Assembly (NCBI GenBank): GCA_013042895.1
Contig: JABDPD010000067.1
Coordinates: forward strand, 1-6,751
Source: Boseongicola sp.
Lineage (GTDB): Bacteria; Pseudomonadota; Alphaproteobacteria; Rhodobacterales; Rhodobacteraceae
Length of the DNA: 6,751 nt
Reading direction: 5' to 3'
A model generated the notes under the pieces. That model did no database searches. It saw nothing but the letters and a program-made list of their open reading frames with translations, and was not told the DNA's origin. Every line of letters starts with the position of its first letter. Position 1 is the stretch's first letter. A program made the translations under genes and the position numbers. Below, piece by piece: positions 1-5,136 of this stretch.

Positions 1-122
1 TCTATTGCATGCGCCGCATAATTGCGCCCAATGCAATAGACCCGCCGAACTGGGAACGGTTTCGACGTCCCGACGACAGGCAAACCCACACGCGCGGGCT
101 CAGAAATCACGTAAGTTGTCAT
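1..122 (-). CDS. Fumarylacetoacetate hydrolase (FAH) family protein, 5' part only
   Basis: This gene runs off the left edge; only the first 40 codons are visible. The protein begins MTTYVISEPARVGLPVVG and continues to a diagnostic stretch, FPVRRVYCIGRNYAAHA (residues 23-39). That R-R-V/I-Y-C-V/I-G-R-N-Y-x-x-H block is the conserved N-terminal start of the FAH fold in fumarylacetoacetate/fumarylpyruvate hydrolases and acylpyruvases such as FAHD1. From family knowledge, these are cytosolic divalent-metal-dependent enzymes that cleave a C-C bond in beta-diketo acids, typically late in aromatic-ring degradation. His38 matches the family's catalytic His of the H-x-x-E pair; the next codon starts GA, which allows the expected Glu. 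The ATG at 120-122 is chosen because a strong GGAGG (129-133) lies 6 nt upstream. The gene follows the RND permease by 35 bp on the same strand, so co-transcription is plausible. The family call is firm; the exact substrate cannot be read from this fragment. Confidence 0.9.
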   Translation of the reverse strand, partial: MTTYVISEPARVGLPVVGTSKPFPVRRVYCIGRNYAAHAI

Positions 123-128
123 AGCAAA

Positions 129-133
129 CCTCC
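129..133 (-). promoter_or_regulatory. Ribosome binding site of the FAH-family gene
   Basis: A minus-strand GGAGG (CCTCC on the plus strand) sits 6 nt before the ATG at 122. It is the best Shine-Dalgarno match in the 1-157 stretch and fixes the start of the truncated gene. It lies in the 35-bp gap after the RND stop codon, where I see neither a promoter nor a hairpin plus T-run, so the gene may be read from the upstream efflux transcript. Confidence 0.8.
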
Positions 134-157
134 GGTCGCTCCGAACTAGCCCAGCCT

Positions 158-3100
158 CTACTCCGCCGCAATGGGCGTCACCCCATCAGGCAAGGCCCGT
201 ACGTTGTTGTCCATCGACTTCACCCGACGATGGATCAGCGAGAACATGGCCGGTGTGAAGTAGAACGACACCACCGCGGACAGCAAGACTCCGCCTGCAA
301 TCGCCACCGCAAACGGCGGCCAAAACCCTCCGCCAGCAAGGATCAGTGGCAAGAAACCTCCGAATGTCGTGATCGTCGTCGAGATGATATGTCGGCTTGA
401 TCCGGTCACCACATCCGCCATCGCCGCTCGGTCGCCAGCATTTGCGCTAGCGTTCCCTTGGAGCCCAGTAAGGATAATAATTGCTGCGTTGATTGACACC
501 CCAATCGAGCCAATAACTCCTATTATCGAGTTGATTCCAAAAGGAAATTGCATGATCGCGAGCGACAGCATCGAAAGCCCAGCTGAAAGGATACAAACAA
601 CCAACGCCACCGCCGTTAGCCGGAAAGAGTTGAAGGTCAGAGCGATCGTTGCAATCGTCAGTGTGATGATCAGCCCCACCGAGGCCATCAGGTTCCCAAC
701 CGTGTTCGAACGTGCATCACTGTCGCCGCCAAGCTCCAGACGATAGCCCGCAGGCACTTCAAACCCGCGCTCCTCAATCCCGGAGAGCACTGATTGCAGC
801 GCCTCTTCCGGCAAGACGCCTGGGACGATGAAGGCTTGCACCGTGTTCATCCGTTCACCGTTCCGACGCGTGATGACACTTGGCGCGGGCTCAAGCACAG
901 GCGTTGCCAACGCCGACAACGGCACAATCGGCAAGGCTCCGGTTGCTGAGATCCCAGCGGCGCCTGGCAAAACCACCGGCATCTCACCAATTGCGCCAAG
1001 GTCCGACCGAAACGTCTCGTCAAAACGAACCCGAACGGGAAGCTGATCGGTGCCCTCAACCAGACTTCCGCCGTTTACGCCGACAAGGCTCGCCTGTAGT
1101 TGGTTCGCAATCGACGTTACATCGAACCCCAAGAGCCGCGCGTTGGTTTCGTCGATGTCAAACCGCACCTGGGGCGCACCCCCACTGACCCCTGCCCGCA
1201 CTTGCGTCACCAAAGGTAGATCCGTCATCAACGCCTGCGCTTTGTCGCCCAAAGCCCGCAAAACCCCCAAATCCGGCCCGACAATCCGCACTTCAACAGG
1301 TGCCGCAACCGGAGGTCCCTGTACCAAACCGCGCACAATGACCCGAGCCTCGGGATATGCCGCATCAAGCTTTGCCTGCAACTCAGGCACCAAACGCGCA
1401 GCATCCGCTTTGGTCTCGGTTTTCACCATCGCTTGCGCGTACCCTGGCTCTTGGCTCCGCCCGCCAGTGATGTTGTAGTAAAAAGCAGGCCCGGACTTGC
1501 CCAATGACCAATAAGCCCGGTCTATTCCATCGGCCTCCTGCAAGAGCGCGTCCACAGAACGGGCGACTTCCGCCGTCTGCGCAATCGCTGTCCCCGGAGG
1601 CATGTCGATCTCAAGGTAAAACTGATCGCGCTCAACGCCGGGGAAAAACTGGGCCGTCAGCGTGGGGAACGCTGCAAAACCCATAACAGGCAAGATTAAA
1701 GACACCGCCACCGACTTGACCGGATGGCGCACCGACCAATAGATGGACGCTCGAAACGCCCGGCCCAGAACGGGAATGCTAAGCCCCGACGGGGTGTCCG
1801 CTTTCAACAGCCACCCAGCCAACGCAGGCGTCACCGTCAAAGCAATCAGCAGCGACCACACCAGCATCAAAACAACCGCAATCGCAATTGCGCCCACAAA
1901 ATCGCCCGCCGGTCCCGGCAACAGAATCATCGGTGTAAAGCTCAAGGCCGTTGTCACCGTTGAGGCCAACAAGGGAGCCGCTAATCGGCGCACCGCTTCG
2001 CCAACCGCAACCTGACGCTCCATACCTCGCGCAAGGCGCTGTCGCACCTCATCAACCATTACAATTGCTGCGTCCACCAGCAGTCCCAACGCCACGATCA
2101 ATCCTGTCACCGACATCTGATGGATCGGCAACCCGATGAAGTTCATTGTCGCTAAAGTCGCCAGCGAAACCACGGGCAAAACAAGCGCAACAATCGCCGC
2201 CGCGCGCACCCCAAGCGTCAGGAATAACACTGCAACAACCAGGCTTACGCCAATGGCCATATTGGTCCCAACTTCGGCCAGTCGGTCTGCCGTATAGGTG
2301 CTTTGATCAAACAGTAGTGTTTCGGAAATACCGACCGGAATGACCACCTCGCCAGAGGCGAGCTCAGCCCGCACGAACTCCATCCAGCGATCGATCTGCA
2401 CGCCATCCTGCGCCAGAACGCCGATTAAGACCGCCGGACGCCCATTCGCAATCGCCAGCTCAGCTGCCGGTTCGCGCGCACCCCGCGTGACCTCTGCCAC
2501 ATCAGTTACGGTCACCACTGCACCGGTATCGCTTTCTCGTAAAACGATGCTGGAAAGACGGTCCAAAGCATCTATCTCGCCCGATATGCTGATCGTTAAG
2601 TCCGACTGAACGCCTAACAGGCGTCCCGCCTGAACCTTGCCGTCTGCCGCCGCAATCCGCGCCGAGATCTCGTCAGGCGTAAGACCCAAAGCCGCCGCCT
2701 TCACCTGATCTACCGTGACCAGAACTTCCTCTTCCGGCTCACCAAACAAATCTACCGCCCGCGTCGACGGAATAGACCGCAACCGATCCGCCAAAGCTTC
2801 GGCATGTGCATGTGCCAGCGTGATCGGCACGTCATCGTGATCAGCCGTCACCGAGATCACGGCCGAATAAGCACTGATCCCTTCCGAGTTGAACTCCGGA
2901 GGCTGAACCCCCACCGGAAAGTCCCGTCGCGCGTCCTCCACTGCATCGCGCGCTTCGGACCAGACTTGCTCAATCGTCGCCTCATCCAGTGTCTCCAAAA
3001 GCTCGACCGACACCACGGACACGCCTGTGCGCGACACCGAGGTGATGATGTTCACCTCCGATATCTCACGCAACTCGTCCTCGATCTCACTAGTGACCAA

Positions 3101-3277
3101 AGCTTCGACCCGCGCCGGGTCTGCACCCGGAAACGACGTGGTGACCACGGCAAAGATATTGGTGATGGTCGGATCTTCCTGCCGACCCAACGACAAGAAC
3201 GATGACAAGCCTGCTGAAATCAGGACCAAAAGGATCAGAGCAACAAGACGCGGCTGGCGAAAGGTGAGCGTTTCCAT
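158..3277 (-). CDS. RND-family efflux transporter permease subunit (AcrB/HAE-1-like)
   Basis: Inner-membrane proton-driven efflux permease of 1039 aa, a normal length for the family. It has the duplicated RND plan: TM1 at about residues 11-30, a large periplasmic loop (about 31-334) with the SFPGADPARVE motif at 48-58, TM2-TM6 at about 335-490, TM7 at 518-540, a second periplasmic loop (541-860) opening with FFPGVERDQF, and TM8-TM12 at about 862-1010. TM4 carries GLLVDAAIVMVDE (398-410). Asp402 matches AcrB Asp407, but the next acidic residue (AcrB Asp408) is Ala403. In TM10, GVSIN (926-930) puts Asn930 where AcrB has Lys940, and Ser960 appears to replace Arg971; Thr967 matches Thr978. These equivalences are by-eye alignments. 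The gene starts 4 bp after the adaptor gene, so both form one operon and presumably one tripartite pump with an outer-membrane channel encoded elsewhere. It is not a CzcA-type metal pump by any motif I can see; the substrate is unknown. GC content dips around 470-600 (TM9-TM10). Confidence 0.95.
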   Translation of the reverse strand: METLTFRQPRLVALILLVLISAGLSSFLSLGRQEDPTITNIFAVVTTSFPGADPARVEALVTSEIEDELREISEVNIITSVSRTGVSVVSVELLETLDEATIEQVWSEARDAVEDARRDFPVGVQPPEFNSEGISAYSAVISVTADHDDVPITLAHAHAEALADRLRSIPSTRAVDLFGEPEEEVLVTVDQVKAAALGLTPDEISARIAAADGKVQAGRLLGVQSDLTISISGEIDALDRLSSIVLRESDTGAVVTVTDVAEVTRGAREPAAELAIANGRPAVLIGVLAQDGVQIDRWMEFVRAELASGEVVIPVGISETLLFDQSTYTADRLAEVGTNMAIGVSLVVAVLFLTLGVRAAAIVALVLPVVSLATLATMNFIGLPIHQMSVTGLIVALGLLVDAAIVMVDEVRQRLARGMERQVAVGEAVRRLAAPLLASTVTTALSFTPMILLPGPAGDFVGAIAIAVVLMLVWSLLIALTVTPALAGWLLKADTPSGLSIPVLGRAFRASIYWSVRHPVKSVAVSLILPVMGFAAFPTLTAQFFPGVERDQFYLEIDMPPGTAIAQTAEVARSVDALLQEADGIDRAYWSLGKSGPAFYYNITGGRSQEPGYAQAMVKTETKADAARLVPELQAKLDAAYPEARVIVRGLVQGPPVAAPVEVRIVGPDLGVLRALGDKAQALMTDLPLVTQVRAGVSGGAPQVRFDIDETNARLLGFDVTSIANQLQASLVGVNGGSLVEGTDQLPVRVRFDETFRSDLGAIGEMPVVLPGAAGISATGALPIVPLSALATPVLEPAPSVITRRNGERMNTVQAFIVPGVLPEEALQSVLSGIEERGFEVPAGYRLELGGDSDARSNTVGNLMASVGLIITLTIATIALTFNSFRLTAVALVVCILSAGLSMLSLAIMQFPFGINSIIGVIGSIGVSINAAIIILTGLQGNASANAGDRAAMADVVTGSSRHIISTTITTFGGFLPLILAGGGFWPPFAVAIAGGVLLSAVVSFYFTPAMFSLIHRRVKSMDNNVRALPDGVTPIAAE

Positions 3278-3281
3278 GCGG

Positions 3282-4421
3282 CTAGCCCTCCGCGTACATG
3301 GTATCGACGATCTGCCCTGGTACCACCCGATGCGCGCCTGAGCGGATCATCTGGGCTCCGTTCTCAAACGATCCTCGCACAAAGACCCTTGTCTCTTCTG
3401 CGTGTAGCACCTCAACCGCAGCAGACCTCACAACGCTGTCTTCCACGACCAAAACTGTCCAAACCCCGCCAGCACCCTCCTGCAAAGCATCCAGATTAAC
3501 CCAGACACCTATCTCCGAGACTTCGGTTTGCAAAACCAACGTTGCGGTTTGGCCAAACACAGGAGGCGTCTCTGTCTCAATCGCAAACAACGCAGTTTGC
3601 GTGCGGGTCAAAGGATCAATATCCGGGCGAAACTGAATCAATTCTGCCGGGTACATCACTCCAGCCACTTCGATTTCCGCGACCTTAAAGTTCTCCGGGC
3701 TTAACCCTAAAGGAAGGCCCACGCGGACCTCAGCGACCCCGGTTTCGATCAAACTCGCAACCGACTGACTGGCCCCAAGCGCCGTCCCTTCATCCACGAA
3801 CTGCGCCCCCACGCGGCCCTGAAAAGGCGCGCGCATCACGGATTTTTCAAGGTTGATAGTCACCGACTTCAAGCTCGCATCGATCTCGGCCAATCGGCTT
3901 TCCAGCTCATTACGCGTTGCCAGCGCCTGATCTAGGGTCTCGACACTCGCAAAGCCTTCTTCACGCAGGGCTTCCGCGCGACGAAGCCGCGTTTCCGCAA
4001 GATCAAGCTGCGTCGACGTTGCCGCCCGCGCCGCCCGTTGCCGCGTCTCCTCGGCCTCCAACAGCGCTGTGTCCAAAGACGCAACGACCTCTCCTGCCGC
4101 CACTTCATCGCCCTCATTGACCAAAAGGCTCACCAGCCGCCCGCCAAGTTCGAACGACAAGTCCACCGTCGCACGCGCTTCCACCTGCCCGACAAACCTC
4201 CGCGCCACCCGGTAACTCTGCTGGCGCTCCAAGGTCGCGACCGCCACCTTCGTCGTCGCCGCAGCTTCAGGCAAAGGCACATCCGACGACCGGTTTGCCA
4301 AAGCCGCCGCCCCGAACATGACCGCCGCAACCGCAGCCGCCACGACTACCAACGTCAGCGTACTTGACACCACCCAGCGCATAGCGCGCTTCAAAAGACC
4401 GGTAGTTTCTGGCTTGGACAT
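3282..4421 (-). CDS. RND efflux periplasmic adaptor subunit (membrane fusion protein, HlyD/AcrA-like)
   Basis: A 379-aa adaptor that would bridge the permease to an outer-membrane channel across the periplasm. An uncleaved-looking TM anchor spans about residues 17-41; there is no lipobox Cys, so it appears membrane-anchored rather than a lipoprotein like AcrA. The order is typical: first lipoyl half-motif at 77-117 (FVGQVEARATVDLSFELGG, then GDEVAAGEVVASLD), an Ala/Arg/Glu-rich alpha-helical hairpin at about 118-190, second lipoyl half at 196-226 (MRAPFQGRVGAQFVDEGTAL), beta-barrel at about 228-300, and a membrane-proximal domain from about 301 to the end (HRVVPGQIVD near 364-373). The ATG at 4419-4421 is supported by AAGGTG (4427-4432) just upstream. 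It is the first gene of the efflux operon, 4 bp before the permease, and is transcribed divergently from the TetR gene. The family is certain; which drug or metabolite is moved is not visible. Confidence 0.95.
   Translation of the reverse strand: MSKPETTGLLKRAMRWVVSSTLTLVVVAAAVAAVMFGAAALANRSSDVPLPEAAATTKVAVATLERQQSYRVARRFVGQVEARATVDLSFELGGRLVSLLVNEGDEVAAGEVVASLDTALLEAEETRQRAARAATSTQLDLAETRLRRAEALREEGFASVETLDQALATRNELESRLAEIDASLKSVTINLEKSVMRAPFQGRVGAQFVDEGTALGASQSVASLIETGVAEVRVGLPLGLSPENFKVAEIEVAGVMYPAELIQFRPDIDPLTRTQTALFAIETETPPVFGQTATLVLQTEVSEIGVWVNLDALQEGAGGVWTVLVVEDSVVRSAAVEVLHAEETRVFVRGSFENGAQMIRSGAHRVVPGQIVDTMYAEG
3286..3291 (-). promoter_or_regulatory. Ribosome binding site of the RND permease inside the adaptor gene
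   Basis: Minus-strand GGAGGG lies 8 nt before the permease ATG (3275-3277). It is formed by the last sense codons of the adaptor (GCG GAG GGC, then the TAG stop). Because the signal for the second gene is embedded in the first, the two are probably translationally coupled, which would help keep adaptor and pump amounts in step. Confidence 0.8.
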
Positions 4422-4426
4422 GACGT

Positions 4427-4432
4427 CACCTT
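4427..4432 (-). promoter_or_regulatory. Ribosome binding site of the adaptor gene
   Basis: Minus-strand AAGGTG ends 5 nt before the ATG at 4421, giving acceptable Shine-Dalgarno spacing. It supports the annotated MSKPE start of the adaptor. Confidence 0.7.
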
Positions 4433-4448
4433 AAGAATCAGACTTGGA

Positions 4449-4486
4449 AAGTTAGAGCCTCTAACATAAGTTAGAACTTCTTACTT
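4449..4486. promoter_or_regulatory. Tandem 19-bp palindromic operators, probable TetR binding sites
   Basis: Two directly abutting 19-bp units are visible: AAGTTAGAGCCTCTAACAT (4449-4467) and AAGTTAGAACTTCTTACTT (4468-4486). They agree at 15 of 19 positions. Each contains a dyad: GTTAGAG-C-CTCTAAC (4451-4465) is a perfect 7-bp inverted repeat around one base, and GTTAGAA-C-TTCTTAC (4470-4484) is the same with one mismatched pair. The two centres are 19 bp apart, close to two helical turns. The position between the divergent tetR and efflux genes, on top of a predicted promoter, is typical for a local TetR repressor. That the neighbouring TetR is the binder is inference; the repeats themselves are directly seen. 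Confidence 0.8.
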
Positions 4487-4492
4487 TGACAA
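4463..4492 (-). promoter_or_regulatory. Predicted promoter of the efflux operon (adaptor-permease, perhaps FAH)
   Basis: On the minus strand, TTGTCA (4487-4492) is followed after 18 bp by TATGTT (4463-4468). The -35 matches consensus at 5 of 6 bases and the -10 at 4 of 6. Transcription would begin near 4456, leaving a leader of about 35 nt that contains the adaptor's AAGGTG. The second operator unit fills the spacer and the first covers the -10 and start region, so bound repressor would block polymerase. This is a consensus-based prediction. Confidence 0.5.
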
Positions 4493-4514
4493 GTAGTACG
4501 TCGTCTGAAAGACT
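4486..4514 (+). promoter_or_regulatory. Possible tetR promoter with a perfect -35 element
   Basis: TTGACA at 4486-4491 is a perfect -35 hexamer, but the sequence 17 bp downstream (AAGACT, 4509-4514) is a poor -10, and transcription from it would start almost at the ATG, giving a leaderless or near-leaderless mRNA. A weaker alternative places TTAGAA (4471-4476) with TAGTAC (4494-4499), starting near 4506 and retaining the GAAAGA ribosome-binding sequence at 4507-4512. Either option overlaps or abuts the operator repeats, suggesting autoregulation. I cannot choose between them from sequence alone. Confidence 0.3.
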
Positions 4515-4521
4515 TTGGATC

Positions 4522-5136
4522 ATGAACATCGCTACAAAAGCCACAAAACGCGACAGCTATCACCATGGAAATCTGCGCACGCAGCTCATCGAAGCCGCAC
4601 GCGTTCTGGTTGAAAAAAAAGGCCCCGAGCAATTCTCGGTCTCCGAGGCCTGTCGCGTCGCAGGAGTCTCTACCGCCGCCCCCTATAAGCACTTCAAAAA
4701 CAAAGAGGAAATGCTTCAAGAGGTCTGCCTCTTAGGTATGCAACGTCAACGCGCTCAGATGATCGAAGAGGTAGCCCCTCACGCGCCCGGCACCCTTGAT
4801 CGTATCGTCGCATTGGGCCGAGTTTACGTACGATTTGCTCAGGAAGAGCCCGGTGTCTTCCGTCTCATGTTTGGCTTTGCCAACGAAAACGATGACTGTG
4901 AAGCCCTCGAAGAATTAGGCCAAGGGACCTTCAAACTTGTTCAGCAAGAAGTCGCGTGGTGCCGTGGTAGCGACGAGATCAATGAACAAGACGTCCAACG
5001 CGCCTTCCTTTTGTGGAGCTTTGTTCACGGCCTTTCGTTCCTCAGGATCGACGGCAAACTGAGCAAGGTTGATCTCTCGGTTGACTTGGAGGCCACCCTT
5101 ACGGACGTCGCGCAAAGGGTCCTTACAGACGGCTAG
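4522..5136 (+). CDS. TetR/AcrR-family transcriptional regulator with WHG-type C-terminal domain
   Basis: A one-component repressor of 204 aa, normal for TetR proteins. The N-terminal DNA-binding domain starts RDSYHHGNLRTQLIEAA (residues 10-26); its helix-turn-helix is FSVSEACRVAGVSTAAPYKHF (about 38-58) followed by KNKEEML. The C-terminal domain carries VRFAQEEPGVFRLMFG (103-118) and W165xxxH169-G170, the hallmark of the WHG (TetR_C_33) ligand and dimerisation domain. I choose the ATG at 4522 over an in-frame TTG at 4486: GAAAGA lies about 10 nt before the ATG, and the TTG would overlap the likely -35 element. The gene faces away from the efflux operon across 100 bp holding tandem palindromes, so it most likely represses that operon and itself until an inducer, perhaps a pump substrate, binds. 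Its stop codon overlaps that of the convergent ABC gene by 4 bp. A run of eight A lies early in the gene (4613-4620). Confidence 0.93.
   Translation: MNIATKATKRDSYHHGNLRTQLIEAARVLVEKKGPEQFSVSEACRVAGVSTAAPYKHFKNKEEMLQEVCLLGMQRQRAQMIEEVAPHAPGTLDRIVALGRVYVRFAQEEPGVFRLMFGFANENDDCEALEELGQGTFKLVQQEVAWCRGSDEINEQDVQRAFLLWSFVHGLSFLRIDGKLSKVDLSVDLEATLTDVAQRVLTDG
5133..5136. other. Shared CTAG: overlapping stop codons of convergent genes
   Basis: The palindromic tetranucleotide CTAG gives TAG on the plus strand (5134-5136, end of tetR) and TAG on the minus strand (5133-5135, end of the ABC gene). The two reading frames thus overlap tail to tail by 4 bp. No intergenic terminator can exist here, so any termination signal for either gene must lie within the other's coding sequence. 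Confidence 0.95.

Noticed and set aside
4421..4428. Palindrome TGACGTCA overlapping the adaptor start codon
   Set aside because: A lone 8-bp palindrome between ribosome binding site and ATG; no second copy and no relation to the tandem operators, so probably chance.
4486..4521. Upstream in-frame TTG start for tetR (12 extra residues, 216 aa)
   Set aside because: The TTG coincides with the predicted -35 TTGACA and abuts the operator repeats, with no Shine-Dalgarno before it. The ATG at 4522 has GAAAGA upstream and gives a usual-length TetR protein.
4471..4719. Minus-strand open frame of 82 aa spanning the control region and the tetR start
   Set aside because: It is antisense to the tetR DNA-binding domain and passes through the operators; no plausible product or ribosome binding site.
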